Positions 9,070 through 17,575 are shown, counted from the first letter of the stretch. The stretch: DNA of 64,000 bases from Nocardioides sp. SYSU D00038 (GCF_016924665.1 NZ_JAFFJT010000007.1:393376-457375); one strand, 5' to 3'. The notes: generated from the letters alone by a model not told the origin. Numbers and translations: made by a program.

Positions 9070-10007
9070 GCGAGTCCTCCGGTGCGGCGTCGTAGCCAGG
9101 TGATCGGGTCGGGGTCGGGCAGGTCACCGGCCGCGCCGGTGCCGGCCAGCATCAGCCGCACCAGCTGGCGCCGGTGGGCCGAGAAGGTCAGGACGTGGGC
9201 GAGCACGCTGCCGAGCACGAAGCTCTCGGGCGGGTCGCAGAGTGCGTCGACGAGCCGATCACCCCACGCGCCGCGCCGCTCGACGTCGCGCACAATCGCC
9301 AGCCACCGCGGCGCGACCTCGTCGTGACGGCGGGCCAGCTCGACGGGGTCGTCGGCGTCGTCCGCCGAGAGGTCGGGCAGGTCGGCGCCCTCGATCGAGG
9401 CCAGCCAGATCTCGCGGGTGTGCACCAGGTGGGTCATCACCTGCGCGACCGACTCGTCCGGGCCGTCCCACGGCAGCGGCATCGAGCCCGGTAGCCGCAC
9501 CCGGCGGTACTCCTCCTCGGGAAGCCCCTTCACCACGTCGAGCAGGTCGCGCACGTCGTCGAGGTCGTGGTGCACCAGCAGCGCGGTCACCTCCGAGGCC
9601 GACCCCGCGCCGGGCCGCTCGGCCTCGGCGCTGTCGACCCACAGCGACATCGGCGGGTGGAAGTGGATGCCGTTGGGCGCCGGCAGCCAGTGGTGCGCGG
9701 CCGGGTGGCTCGGCGGGTGCCCGAACGCGCGGGCGTAGGCCCGTGAGAACCCCTCGACGCTGTCGTAGCCGGCCGCGAACGCCGCCTCGGTCACCGACGA
9801 GCCGCCGGCGATCTGCCAGGCGGCGCGCTCGAGCATCACCCGGCGGCGCATCGCCACCGGCGGCTCGCCGGCGTCGCGGGAGAGCTGGCGGCTGAAGTGG
9901 AACGGCGAGGAGTACGCCCCACCCGCCATGTCGTCGAGGGTGCGGTTGTCCTCGTCGAGCACGGCGTCGAGCAGCTCGCGCAGCCGGTCGCGGCCCTGGT
10001 CGGTCAT
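9066..10007 (-). CDS. AraC-family HTH regulator fused to a DinB-like domain
   Basis: 313 residues. The N-terminal third carries two AraC helix-turn-helix units, including SVTEAAFAAGYDSVEGFSRAYARAFG. The rest is a DinB-like four-helix domain with metal-ligand-type histidines (MTHLVHTREIW, LAHVLTFSAHRRQ). The ATG at 10007 follows a GAGG. It is coupled to the DHFR-like gene through GTGA, and a second DHFR-like gene runs divergently from the same intergenic region. This arrangement suggests one small regulated module. The signal is unknown. Confidence 0.82.
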   Translation of the reverse strand: MTDQGRDRLRELLDAVLDEDNRTLDDMAGGAYSSPFHFSRQLSRDAGEPPVAMRRRVMLERAAWQIAGGSSVTEAAFAAGYDSVEGFSRAYARAFGHPPSHPAAHHWLPAPNGIHFHPPMSLWVDSAEAERPGAGSASEVTALLVHHDLDDVRDLLDVVKGLPEEEYRRVRLPGSMPLPWDGPDESVAQVMTHLVHTREIWLASIEGADLPDLSADDADDPVELARRHDEVAPRWLAIVRDVERRGAWGDRLVDALCDPPESFVLGSVLAHVLTFSAHRRQLVRLMLAGTGAAGDLPDPDPITWLRRRTGGLA

Positions 10008-10084
10008 GACCTCATTCTCGGGCGTGCGCGACGTCGTCCGCCTGACCGTTCTTGCGCCGGTGGCCGGCTCGGGACCGGCCGCCT

Positions 10085-10126
10085 GATGGGTACGGCCCGA
10101 TGGGTACGGCCCGATGAGTACGGCGC
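10085..10126. repeat. Three tandem 14-bp repeats in a divergent promoter region
   Basis: GATGGGTACGGCCC occurs at 10085 and 10099, with a third copy at 10113 carrying two changes. It lies 22 bases upstream of the plus-strand DHFR-like gene and about 80 bases upstream of the AraC/DinB gene. Tandem sites in this position could bind the AraC-type protein. Confidence 0.75.
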
Positions 10127-10147
10127 CCACGGACGGTCTGTCCCGGC

Positions 10148-10744
10148 ATGACCCGCGTGATCGGCGACATCTCGGTGTCCATCGACGGCTTCGTGACCGG
10201 ACCCGACCCCGCACCCGACCTCGGGCTGGGCCGCGACGGCGAGGCGCTGCACGCCTGGGCGCTGGTCAGCGACCACCCCGTCGACCGCCAGGTGCTGGCG
10301 CGCAGCACCGTCGAGAGCGGCGCCGTCGTGATGGGTCGCACGCTCTTCGACGTCATCGACGGTCCGCAGGGCTGGGACGACCAGATGGGCTACGGCGCCG
10401 ACCAGGTCGGGCGGCCGGCGTTCGTGGTCGTGACCAGCGACCCGCCGGCCTCGGTGCGGCTCGGCCTCGACTTCACCTTCGTCGACACCCCGGCCGCGGC
10501 CGTGGAGCGGGCCCGGGCGGCCGCCGGCGACAAGGACGTCGTGGTGATGGGCGGCGCACGGACCGTGCGGTCGTGCCTCGAGGCCGGGCTGCTCGACGAG
10601 CTGCGCCTGCACGTCGCGCCGGAGGTGATGGGCGCGGGCACCCCGCTCTTCGCCGACTCCGGTCGGCACCGGCTCGAGCAGCGGCAGGTGGAGGTCTCGC
10701 CGCACGCCGTGCACGTGACCTACGCCGTCAGGCCAGCGACCTGA
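10148..10744 (+). CDS. Dihydrofolate reductase-like family protein (second copy)
   Basis: 198 residues with DISVSIDGFVTGPD at the start, VVMGRTLFDVIDG, DVVVMGGARTVRSCL and VAPEVMGAGTPLF, the hallmark segments of the DHFR/RibD-C family. It is related to, but clearly different from, the protein encoded at 8524-9069 and runs divergently from the AraC/DinB gene. Its last 17 bases overlap the 3' end of the opposite-strand serine hydrolase gene, so both genes are convergent with no room for a separate terminator. Confidence 0.85.
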   Translation: MTRVIGDISVSIDGFVTGPDPAPDLGLGRDGEALHAWALVSDHPVDRQVLARSTVESGAVVMGRTLFDVIDGPQGWDDQMGYGADQVGRPAFVVVTSDPPASVRLGLDFTFVDTPAAAVERARAAAGDKDVVVMGGARTVRSCLEAGLLDELRLHVAPEVMGAGTPLFADSGRHRLEQRQVEVSPHAVHVTYAVRPAT

Positions 10745-11717
10745 CCAGCCGCCAGCCGAGCCCGTCGACGCTCCGAGCCCGGGCGCTGAGCACCACCGCG
10801 TCACCGGTCGCGGGCACCACGGCCGCGAACGAGCGGTAGCCGCCGGTGCCGCCGTTGTGCCAGAGCACGTCGTGCGGCACGCGGAACGTCGCCGGCCCCT
10901 CGTCGCCGCGGGTGACCAGCCAGCCCAGGCCCACCCCGCCGGCGCGGCCGAGGTCGTGCCGCTGCCGGGCGGTCTCGCGTGCTGCGTCGGCGAGGGGCCC
11001 CGTGGCCGCGGGGTCGTGGATCGCGAGGAAGTCGAGCAGGTCGGTCGCGGTGGCGCAGACGCCGCCGGCGGCCGCGAGGCCCGCCAGGTGCCAGCGTCCC
11101 GCGGGTCGACCCCACCAGCCGTGACCCGGCGCCAGCCGGTGCTCGGCGGCCGGCGGCAGGTCGACCCAGGCGTCGTCGAGCCCGAGTGGGCCGGTGATCC
11201 GGGTCGCCACCAGGTCGGCGTACGACGTGCCGGCGGCGTGCGCGAGGGCCCGGCCGAGCAGTCCCGCACCCCAGTTGGAGTAGAGGAACCGCTCCCCCGG
11301 CGGCCGGGTGGGCGCGGTCGCCGGGATCGCGCGGAGCACGGCGTCGTCGTCGAGGGCGGCGTAGGGTTCGCGGCGGTCGACCGACCCACGGCCGAGGCCG
11401 GCCGGCAGCCGCGGCAGCCCGGAGTGGTGGGTGGCCAGGTCGGTCAGCGTGATCGGGCGGCCCACCACCGGCGGCGCGACCGGCAGGTGGGCGGCGACGG
11501 GATCGTCGAGCCCGACCACCCCCTCGGTGGCCAGCAGGGCCAGCAGCGTGGCGGTCCAGGTCTTGGTCACGGAGCCGATCTCGAAGACGCTCGCGGCGCC
11601 GTCGGGCAGGTCGCCGCGGACCCAGGTGCGGCTCGCGCCACCGGCGCGGACGGCGACCACGAGCGGCCGGTCGGGGGCGTGGTCGTCGACCACCTGGGCG
11701 GCGCGGGAGAGCGTCAC
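10728..11717 (-). CDS. Serine hydrolase, beta-lactamase class C/esterase family
   Basis: 329 residues with the penicillin-recognising fold: SVTK (Ser49 nucleophile, Lys52), YSN (146-148) and HNGGTGGY near the C-terminus in place of the KTG box. No signal peptide is evident, so it is probably a cytoplasmic esterase or peptidase rather than a true beta-lactamase. The GTG start overlaps the miaA stop as GTGA, indicating coupled translation with miaA. Confidence 0.85.
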   Translation of the reverse strand: MTLSRAAQVVDDHAPDRPLVVAVRAGGASRTWVRGDLPDGAASVFEIGSVTKTWTATLLALLATEGVVGLDDPVAAHLPVAPPVVGRPITLTDLATHHSGLPRLPAGLGRGSVDRREPYAALDDDAVLRAIPATAPTRPPGERFLYSNWGAGLLGRALAHAAGTSYADLVATRITGPLGLDDAWVDLPPAAEHRLAPGHGWWGRPAGRWHLAGLAAAGGVCATATDLLDFLAIHDPAATGPLADAARETARQRHDLGRAGGVGLGWLVTRGDEGPATFRVPHDVLWHNGGTGGYRSFAAVVPATGDAVVLSARARSVDGLGWRLVRSLA

Positions 11718-12640
11718 GCGAGCACGGTAGCGAGAGCCCGGTCGACGAGGTCGGGCGCGTCGTGGGGCAGCCAGGTGATGCGCGGGTCCTTGCGGAACCA
11801 GGAGTCCTGGCGCCGGGCGAAGCGGCGCGTCGCCGCCTTGGTGCGCTCGCGGGCCTCGGCCTCGGTGAGCTCGCCGGCCAGCACCGCCATCGCCTCGCGG
11901 TAGCCGATCGCCCGGCTGGCCGTGCGACCCTCGGCCAAGCCGCTCGCCAGCAGGTCGCGCACCTCGTCGAGCAGGCCCCCGTCGTACATCGCGTCGACCC
12001 GGCGCTCGATGCGGGCGTCGAGGGTGGGCCGGTCGACGTCGACGCCGACCTGCACGGTGCGGGGGTCGACGTACTCCAGCACCGGCAGCGTCGCGGTGAA
12101 CGGCCGGCCGGTCAGCTCGATGACCTCCAGGGCGCGCACCGTGCGGCGGCTGTTGTCGACCAGGATCCGGTCGGCCGCCTCGGGGTCGAGTCGGCGGAGC
12201 CGGTCGTGCAGCGCCGCCGCGCCGGCGTCGGCCAGCTCGGCCTCGAGCCGGGCGCGTACGGCGTCGTCGGTGCCGGGGAACTCGAAGCGGTCGAGCACCG
12301 CGCGGGTGTAGAGCGCCGAGCCGCCCACCAGCACCGGCGTCCGCCCGCGACCGCGCAGTGCGGCGATCGTCGCCCGGGCCCAGCCCTGGAACTCCGCGAC
12401 CGAGGCCGGCTCGGTGACCTCGAGCCGGTCGAGGAGGTGGTGGGGAACCCCGCGGCGCTCGGCGAGGGGCAGCTTGGCGGTGCCGATGTCCATGCCGCGG
12501 TAGAGCTGCATGGCGTCGGTGTTGACGACCTCGCCGCCCAGCCGCTCGGCCAGGTCGAGCGACAGCGCGGTCTTGCCCGACGCGGTGGCGCCGACCACCG
12601 CCACCACCGGGGGCTCGGCGGTGGTCGGGTCGACGGGCAT
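11714..12640 (-). CDS. miaA: tRNA dimethylallyltransferase
   Basis: 308 residues. P-loop GATASGKT spans 17-24 and is followed by the substrate-binding NTDAMQLYRGMDIGTAK. VGGSALYTRAV and the DNSRRTVRALEV region are typical. MiaA transfers the dimethylallyl group to N6 of A37 in tRNAs reading UNN codons; MiaB, encoded 2.4 kb away, then methylthiolates the product. The ATG at 12640 gives the standard N-terminus. The family's usual synteny with dapF and hflX is kept but broken up by accessory genes. Confidence 0.97.
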   Translation of the reverse strand: MPVDPTTAEPPVVAVVGATASGKTALSLDLAERLGGEVVNTDAMQLYRGMDIGTAKLPLAERRGVPHHLLDRLEVTEPASVAEFQGWARATIAALRGRGRTPVLVGGSALYTRAVLDRFEFPGTDDAVRARLEAELADAGAAALHDRLRRLDPEAADRILVDNSRRTVRALEVIELTGRPFTATLPVLEYVDPRTVQVGVDVDRPTLDARIERRVDAMYDGGLLDEVRDLLASGLAEGRTASRAIGYREAMAVLAGELTEAEARERTKAATRRFARRQDSWFRKDPRITWLPHDAPDLVDRALATVLA

Positions 12641-12703
12641 GTCAGTAGTGTGGCAACGACCGTGGCGCATCGGGTGCCGCACTCCTCCGTGAGGGGCTGG
12701 ACC

Positions 12704-12907
12704 ATGGGCTTCTTGGACAACGCCAAGGACAAGCTGCAGGACGCCGTCGACAAGCACGGCGACAAGGTGGCCGACGGCATCGACAAGGCCGCCGACGCCG
12801 TCAACGCCAGGACCGGCGGCAAGCACGAGGGCAAGATCGAGCAGGGCGCGGCCAAGGCCAAGGACGCCCTCGACTCCCTCGACGGCAAGAACGACGACAT
12901 CCGGTGA
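12704..12907 (+). CDS. MT0933-like small antitoxin family protein
   Basis: 67 residues, highly charged, starting MGFLDNAKDKLQDAVDKHG and ending in a Lys/Asp-rich helix (KAKDALDSLDGKNDD). The pattern of DKA/KDA helices plus RTGGKHEGKIEQG matches the MT0933/Rv0909 family, annotated as antitoxins. The expected toxin partner (a START/cyclase-like protein in mycobacteria) is not seen next door. The ATG follows GAGGGG. The stop shares GTGA with the start of a 42-residue acidic protein. An alternative view is a stress-induced CsbD-like protein of unknown role. Confidence 0.7.
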   Translation: MGFLDNAKDKLQDAVDKHGDKVADGIDKAADAVNARTGGKHEGKIEQGAAKAKDALDSLDGKNDDIR

Positions 12908-13032
12908 CCTCGACCCCCACGCCCCCCGGCGAGCACGACGGCGAGCTGCCTGACGGCACCGAGCCGAGCGAGGCCGAGGAGGCGCTCCAGGAGGAGAACG
13001 CCGAGACGTCCGCGGACCAGCCGTCGACGTGA
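12904..13032 (+). CDS. 42-residue acidic hypothetical protein
   Basis: A GTG-initiated frame of 43 codons starting VTSTPTPPGEHDGELPDG and ending ADQPST. About one third of the residues are Asp or Glu and there is a single Gln-rich turn; no aromatic residues or cysteine. Support comes from position: its GTG overlaps the antitoxin-like stop and its TGA overlaps the NUDIX start, both as GTGA. Two independent overlaps of this kind are unlikely by chance. It is probably disordered; function unknown. Confidence 0.6.
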   Translation: MTSTPTPPGEHDGELPDGTEPSEAEEALQEENAETSADQPST

Positions 13033-13499
13033 GCCCGCCCGACCACGGCCGGTTCACGGTCGTGCCGGCGTCCTACGTCTTCCTGCTGCGCGAGGGCGAC
13101 GCCGGCACCGAGGTGCTGCTCCAGCTGCGCCAGCACACCGGATACATGGACGACCACTGGGCCGCGGCCGCCGCCGGCCACGTCGAGCGCGGCGAGACGG
13201 CGTACGACGCGGCCCGTCGCGAGGCCGCCGAGGAGATCGGCGTGACCGACGTCGACCTCACCTTCGTCACCTCGATGCAGCGCACCCGACACGCCGACCC
13301 GATCGACGAGCGCATCGACTTCTTCTTCACCGCGCGGTCCTGGTCGGGCGAGCCGACGATCCTCGAGCCGGCCAAGTGCGCCGAGCTGCGTTGGTGCCGG
13401 CTCGACGCGCTGCCCCACCCGGTGGTGCCCCACGAGCTCGCCGTGCTGAATGGGCTGCGCGAGGGCGGGCAACCGGCGTACTCCACGTTCGGCTTCTGA
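13029..13499 (+). CDS. NUDIX hydrolase
   Basis: 156 residues. The Nudix box is complete: Gly50, Glu56, Arg64, Glu65, Glu68, Glu69 and Gly71 in GHVERGETAYDAARREAAEE. The family hydrolyses nucleoside diphosphates linked to another group; the WAAAAAGHVE context and length are like MutT/ADP-sugar-type housecleaning enzymes. GTG start, coupled to the preceding 42-residue gene. Substrate undetermined. Confidence 0.9.
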   Translation: MSPPDHGRFTVVPASYVFLLREGDAGTEVLLQLRQHTGYMDDHWAAAAAGHVERGETAYDAARREAAEEIGVTDVDLTFVTSMQRTRHADPIDERIDFFFTARSWSGEPTILEPAKCAELRWCRLDALPHPVVPHELAVLNGLREGGQPAYSTFGF

Positions 13500-13513
13500 T
13501 CCGGAGGACCTGC

Positions 13514-13765
13514 ATGACCCAGGACGGCGACCTCGGCCCCAAGCCCGAGGCGGAGATCGAGCCCGGCGAGCCCAACCCGGGCGGCGCCGACGCGGTCCCG
13601 GACGACGACGGCCCGGCGCCCCTGCCGGCCGACCTCGCCCCGGAGGACAACCCCGCCATCGACGAGGAGGAGCGCCCCGACGCCCTCTCGGAGGGCGAGG
13701 ACACCGAGACCGAGGCCACCAAGGACGGCGAGGGCCTCGACCCCGAGGACGAGTCGCCGGTCTGA
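13514..13765 (+). CDS. Acidic hypothetical protein, 83 residues
   Basis: The ATG at 13514 has GGAGG six bases upstream. The product is proline- and acid-rich (about 35% Asp+Glu, only two Lys) from MTQDGDLGPKPEAEIEPG to DEDESPV-like end, with no hydrophobic core, so it is expected to be intrinsically disordered. It follows the NUDIX gene by 14 bases and is likely in the same transcript. No family recognised. Confidence 0.65.
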   Translation: MTQDGDLGPKPEAEIEPGEPNPGGADAVPDDDGPAPLPADLAPEDNPAIDEEERPDALSEGEDTETEATKDGEGLDPEDESPV

Positions 13766-13784
13766 CCGTGGGTACCGGTGGGTC

Positions 13785-14057
13785 ATGACCGGACACGAGC
13801 AGGAGACCGACCTCCGGGACTCGAACCCGAGCCTCGAGGGCGACATGGGCGTCAGCAGCGAGCGGGTCGGCCACGCCGGCCCGGGCCAGACCGGCACCGA
13901 CGGGGTCCGCTACACCGGGCCCGCCGACGCGCCCGACGACCCCGCCCCCGAGCAGTCCGCCGGCGGGCCCGAGGAGAACCCAGACGGCCGCCCGCCCAAG
14001 GCCGGCTACCCCTCGCTCGACCCGCGCTCGGAGGAGCATCCCTTCCACGCCGGCTGA
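13785..14057 (+). CDS. Hypothetical protein, 90 residues, low complexity
   Basis: Starts MTGHEQETDLRDSNPSLEG and is rich in Gly, Pro, Asp and Glu with almost no hydrophobic residues. It resembles small disordered actinobacterial proteins annotated only as hypothetical. It continues the run of small acidic genes that begins at 12704 and is the last gene before a short palindromic repeat array. The start is the first ATG after the preceding stop; no strong ribosome-binding site is visible. Confidence 0.55.
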   Translation: MTGHEQETDLRDSNPSLEGDMGVSSERVGHAGPGQTGTDGVRYTGPADAPDDPAPEQSAGGPEENPDGRPPKAGYPSLDPRSEEHPFHAG

Positions 14058-14081
14058 GGGTGCCGCAGCCGGTGCCCCTGG

Positions 14082-14320
14082 GGGTGGTTCCGGGCAGCGG
14101 TGAGTGAGCCGCCGTTCTCGCGCATCGGTCCGCGGCCCGCCCACCGCCGCCCGGCGGGTGGTTCCGGGCGGCGGTGAGTGAGCCGCCATTGCCAGACCGC
14201 AAACCGAGGCCTGCCCACCGCCACCCCGCCGCCGGCCGCAACTCCAGGCAGCGGTGAGTGAGCCGCCGTTCTCGTGCCGCAAACCGAGGCCTGCCCACCG
14301 CCACCCAGCCGCACCGCGCC
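14082..14320. repeat. Three-copy imperfect repeat array with palindromic core
   Basis: A unit of about 75-80 bp occurs three times. Each has the core GCGGTGAGTGAGCCGCC (14097, 14171, 14251), itself an inverted repeat (GGCGG/CCGCC around TGAGTGAG), followed by GTTCTCG-like and CGAGGCCTGCCCACCGCC segments. It fills the gap between convergent genes. No gene is seen here; the open frames are by-products of base composition. Confidence 0.85.
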
Positions 14321-14338
14321 CGCCGACCAGACCCAGCG

Positions 14339-15070
14339 TCAGCGCAGCAACCGCACCGGAAGCTCGGTCTCGACAGCGGTGCCGTCGGGCCCGCGCTCGA
14401 CGAGGTACGCGGCCTTGCCGTCGACCTCGGTGAGCGCCTCGACCATCTCGGTGCCGCGGTAGAGCACGCCGACGCCGTCGTCGGTCGCGTAGCCGGCCGG
14501 CAGCGTGCCGTCGGCGACGAGCCGGTGGTAGAGCGGGCGGCGCTGGGCCTCGGAGTCGTAGTGGACGCCGTTGGAGTACGGCACCAGCGCGAGGCCGTTG
14601 TCGATCGGACGCAGCTCCGGCCCGAACGAGTCGGTGGTGCCGCCGACGTGCCAGCACAGCGACCCCGCGGAGACGCCGGTGAGCACGACGCCGGCCTCCC
14701 AGGCGGTGCGCATCGCGACGTCGAGGCCGTGCAGCCGCCACATCGCCAGCAGCCCGGCGACGCTGCCGCCCCAGACCCACACCACGTCCTGGGCCAGCAG
14801 GTGCTCGGTCACGTCGGGGACGTTCGGCATCGAGAACAGCTGGAGGTGGCTGCCCTGCCAGCCGGCCTCGTGGGCCATGTCGTGGAAGTCGCGGATGATC
14901 GCCGGTTGGTCGCCGCACGCGGTCGCGAGGAACGTCACCCGCGGCGCCCGGCCGGTGACCCCGGCGAGCTCGACGGCGTGGTGGGTCAGCGGCCCCGCGG
15001 AGTAGCGGGTGCGCGCGCCGGCGACGACCCCACCCGAGGTCGCCAGGATCGTGGGAGCGTCGGCTGGCAC
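14339..15070 (-). CDS. Peptidase E-like (S51) protein, class I glutamine amidotransferase fold
   Basis: 243 residues. The nucleophile elbow GVSAGS holds Ser134 and is followed by LCW, the S51 pattern; VWGGSVAGLLAMW lies just before it. Peptidase E cleaves Asp-Xaa dipeptides; actinobacterial homologues are numerous and most are untested. The GTG start at 15070 fits a leaderless mRNA, with TACCCT six bases upstream on the minus strand (15077-15082). It lies downstream of miaB on the same strand with an 18-base gap. Confidence 0.85.
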   Translation of the reverse strand: MPADAPTILATSGGVVAGARTRYSAGPLTHHAVELAGVTGRAPRVTFLATACGDQPAIIRDFHDMAHEAGWQGSHLQLFSMPNVPDVTEHLLAQDVVWVWGGSVAGLLAMWRLHGLDVAMRTAWEAGVVLTGVSAGSLCWHVGGTTDSFGPELRPIDNGLALVPYSNGVHYDSEAQRRPLYHRLVADGTLPAGYATDDGVGVLYRGTEMVEALTEVDGKAAYLVERGPDGTAVETELPVRLLR

Positions 15071-15088
15071 CAGGTCAGGGTAAAGGGA

Positions 15089-16564
15089 TCAGCGGCAGGC
15101 CGGGGCCGCCGGCAGCGGGGCGGGTACGCCGACCGTCGGCATGCCGAGGCCCACGCCGGCCGAGACGGGCGCCGCCGTGCGGGCCTCCCAGGCGTCGCCC
15201 GACCGGGTGCGCCGCACCGACGCGACGCCGTCGGCGACCAGGTGGTGGGGGGCGGCGTAGGTGATCTCCGTGGTGACCACGTCGCCCGGGCGCACCGGCT
15301 CGGCGGGCGCGGCGAAGTGGACCAGGCGGTTGTCGGGGGCGCGGCCGGAGAGCCGCAGCGTCTCGGCGTCCTTGCGACCCTCGCCCTCGGCGACCATCAG
15401 GTCGACGGTCCGGCCGACCAGTCGCTTGTTCTCGTCCCAGGCGACCCTGCTGACGAGCTCGGCCAGCCGGCCGTAGCGGTCCTTGACCACGGCCGGGTCG
15501 ACCTGGTCGGGCAGGTCGGCGGCGGGGGTGCCGGGGCGCTTGGAGTACTGGAACGTGAAGGCGCTGGCGAAGCGAGACGCGGCCACGACGTCCAGCGTCT
15601 GCTGGAAGTCCTCCTCGGTCTCGCCCGGGAAGCCGACGATGATGTCGGTGGTGATCGCAGCGTCGGGCATGGCGGCACGCACCCGCTCGATGATCCCGAG
15701 GAACCGCTCGGAGCGGTAGGAGCGCCGCATCGCGCGCAGCACCCGGTCGGAGCCCGACTGCAGCGGCATGTGCAGGCTGGGCATCACGTTGGGGGTCTCG
15801 GCCATCGCCTCGATCACGTCGTCGGTGAACTCGGCGGGGTGGGGCGAGGTGAACCGCACCCGCTCGAGCCCCTCGACCTGGCCGCACGCGCGCAGCAGCT
15901 TCGAGAACGCCTGCCGGTCGCCGAACTCCACGCCGTAGGCGTTGACGTTCTGGCCCAGCAGGGTGATCTCGCTGACGCCCTCGGCCACGAGCGCCTCGAT
16001 CTCGGCCAGGATCTCGCCGGGCCGGCGATCCTTCTCCTTGCCGCGCAGGCTCGGGACGATGCAGAACGTGCAGGTGTTGTTGCAACCCACCGACACCGAC
16101 ACCCAGGCGGCGTACGCCGACTCGCGGCGGGTGGGCAGCGTGCTCGGGAAGACGTCGAGCGACTCGAGGATCTCGACCTGCGCCTCCTCCTGCACCCGGG
16201 CCCGCTCGAGCAGCACCGGCAGCGAGCCGATGTTGTGGGTGCCGAAGACGACGTCGACCCAGGGCGCACGCTCGGTGATCGTGGTGCGGTCCTTCTGCGC
16301 CAGGCAGCCGCCCACCGCGATCTGCATGCCCGGCCGAGCCGCCTTCACGGGGGCGAGGTGGCCGAGGTTGCCGTAGAGCTTGTTGTCGGCGTTCTCGCGC
16401 ACCGCGCAGGTGTTGAACACGACGACGTCGGCCTGCTCGCCGGCGGGCGCGGCGGCGTAGCCCGCGTCCTCGAGCAGCCCGCTGAGCCGCTCGGAGTCGT
16501 GGACATTCATCTGGCACCCGTAGGTGCGGACCTCGTAGGTGCGGGGTGCTGCGGTGCTGGTCAT
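15089..16564 (-). CDS. miaB: tRNA-2-methylthio-N6-dimethylallyladenosine synthase
   Basis: 491 residues, of normal length. The N-terminal UPF0004 domain has Cys17, Cys53 and Cys87 (YGCQMN, NTCAVRE, GGCLAQ) for one Fe-S cluster. The radical-SAM motif CNNTCTFC has Cys161, Cys165 and Cys168. A TRAM domain ends the protein. MiaB adds the methylthio group to i6A37 made by MiaA, also encoded in this window. The start at 16564 is divergent from the glutamate transporter operon. Confidence 0.96.
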   Translation of the reverse strand: MTSTAAPRTYEVRTYGCQMNVHDSERLSGLLEDAGYAAAPAGEQADVVVFNTCAVRENADNKLYGNLGHLAPVKAARPGMQIAVGGCLAQKDRTTITERAPWVDVVFGTHNIGSLPVLLERARVQEEAQVEILESLDVFPSTLPTRRESAYAAWVSVSVGCNNTCTFCIVPSLRGKEKDRRPGEILAEIEALVAEGVSEITLLGQNVNAYGVEFGDRQAFSKLLRACGQVEGLERVRFTSPHPAEFTDDVIEAMAETPNVMPSLHMPLQSGSDRVLRAMRRSYRSERFLGIIERVRAAMPDAAITTDIIVGFPGETEEDFQQTLDVVAASRFASAFTFQYSKRPGTPAADLPDQVDPAVVKDRYGRLAELVSRVAWDENKRLVGRTVDLMVAEGEGRKDAETLRLSGRAPDNRLVHFAAPAEPVRPGDVVTTEITYAAPHHLVADGVASVRRTRSGDAWEARTAAPVSAGVGLGMPTVGVPAPLPAAPACR

Positions 16565-16621
16565 GACCGGTCAAGGGTACGGCGGGCGGCTCGGTGACCC
16601 CGAATCCCGCCGCGGCACGCG

Positions 16622-16671
16622 GACCTCTCGGCCAGAACCTCGACCTCTCGGCCAGAACTCCGGCCGAGAAG
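16622..16671. repeat. Direct repeat plus inverted copy in the miaB-gluA intergenic region
   Basis: GACCTCTCGGCCAGAAC occurs at 16622 and 16642 (20-base period), and GGCCGAGA at 16662 is an inverted copy of its centre. It lies 58 bases or more upstream of miaB and could be a regulator site or a small mobile palindrome. Confidence 0.7.
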
Positions 16672-16675
16672 TGGG

Positions 16676-16701
16676 GGTTTCCCCGGTGAACCGGGGAAAC
16701 C
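16676..16701. other. Perfect 11-bp hairpin between divergent genes
   Basis: GGTTTCCCCGG (16676-16686) and CCGGGGAAACC (16691-16701) form a perfect stem with a TGAA loop. It lies between the divergent starts of miaB and gluA, not after a gene, so it is not an ordinary terminator. It could be a leader structure, a protein-binding palindrome or a repeat element. Confidence 0.6.
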
Positions 16702-16785
16702 ACCACCCGGGGCGCCACCCACCAGGATGGTCACGGACTGGTGTCGGTGGCACCCCGGCCATGGCCCACCCGGACCAGATGGCGC

Positions 16786-16791
16786 TAGGGT
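16786..16791 (+). promoter_or_regulatory. Predicted -10 box for leaderless gluA
   Basis: TAGGGT ends seven bases before the gluA ATG. No purine-rich ribosome-binding site lies in between, so transcription probably starts at or next to the start codon. Confidence 0.45.
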
Positions 16792-16798
16792 CCGCCGC

Positions 16799-17575
16799 AT
16801 GACTCTCGCGGCGGAAGGTGCGACCTCGGCAGCCACCGGCGAGCCGCTGGTCGTGCTCGACCACGTCGACAAGTGGTTCGGCGACCTGCACGTCCTGCGC
16901 GACATCAACCTCACCGTCAACCGCGGCGAGGTGGTGGTCGTGATCGGGCCGTCGGGGTCGGGCAAGTCGACGCTGTGCCGGGCGATCAACCGGCTGGAGA
17001 CCATCGACAAGGGCTCGATCAGCCTCGACGGCGAGCCGCTGCCCCAGGAGGGCAAGGAGCTCGCCAACCTCCGCGCCGAGGTCGGCATGGTCTTCCAGAG
17101 CTTCAACCTCTTCGCCCACAAGACGATCCTCGAGAACGTCACCCTGGGGCCGATCAAGGTGCGCAAGCAGGACAAGGCGCAGGCCGAGACCGAGGCCCGG
17201 GCGCTGCTCGACCGGGTGGGGGTCGGCCACCAGGCCGCCAAGTACCCCGCGCAGCTCTCCGGCGGCCAGCAGCAGCGCGTCGCGATCGCCCGCGCCCTCG
17301 CCATGCACCCCAAGGTGATGCTCTTCGACGAGCCCACCTCCGCACTCGACCCCGAGATGATCTCGGAGGTCCTCGACGTGATGGTCGACCTCGCCAAGGG
17401 CGGGATGACGATGATCGTGGTCACCCACGAGATGGGCTTCGCCCGCACCGCCGCCGACCGCGTGGTCTTCATGGCCGACGGCGCGGTCGCGGAGGAGAAC
17501 ACCCCCGACGAGTTCTTCACCAACCCCCGCAGCGACCGGGCGAAGGACTTCCTGGGCAAGATCCTGCGGCACTGA
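16799..17575 (+). CDS. gluA: Glutamate ABC transporter, ATP-binding protein
   Basis: 258 residues of a polar-amino-acid ABC ATPase. Walker A GPSGSGKS spans 50-57; LSGGQQQR signature, Walker [12 protein letters not shown] and the switch histidine in VVTHEMGF follow. The order ATPase, lipoprotein, two permeases matches gluABCD of Corynebacterium and Streptomyces, where it sits between recA/recX and miaB as here. The ATG at 16799 is chosen over an upstream in-frame ATG because that extension lacks similarity to the family. Confidence 0.92.
   Translation: MTLAAEGATSAATGEPLVVLDHVDKWFGDLHVLRDINLTVNRGEVVVVIGPSGSGKSTLCRAINRLETIDKGSISLDGEPLPQEGKELANLRAEVGMVFQSFNLFAHKTILENVTLGPIKVRKQDKAQAETEARALLDRVGVGHQAAKYPAQLSGGQQQRVAIARALAMHPKVMLFDEPTSALDPEMISEVLDVMVDLAKGGMTMIVVTHEMGFARTAADRVVFMADGAVAEENTPDEFFTNPRSDRAKDFLGKILRH

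Noticed and set aside
10728..11717. Calling the serine hydrolase a beta-lactamase resistance gene
   Set aside because: It has SxxK and YxN but HNG in place of KTG and no signal peptide; coupling to miaA also argues against a resistance role.
12904..13032. Treating the 42-codon frame as intergenic
   Set aside because: Both ends overlap neighbours as GTGA and codon third positions are GC-rich, so it is reported as a low-to-moderate confidence gene instead.
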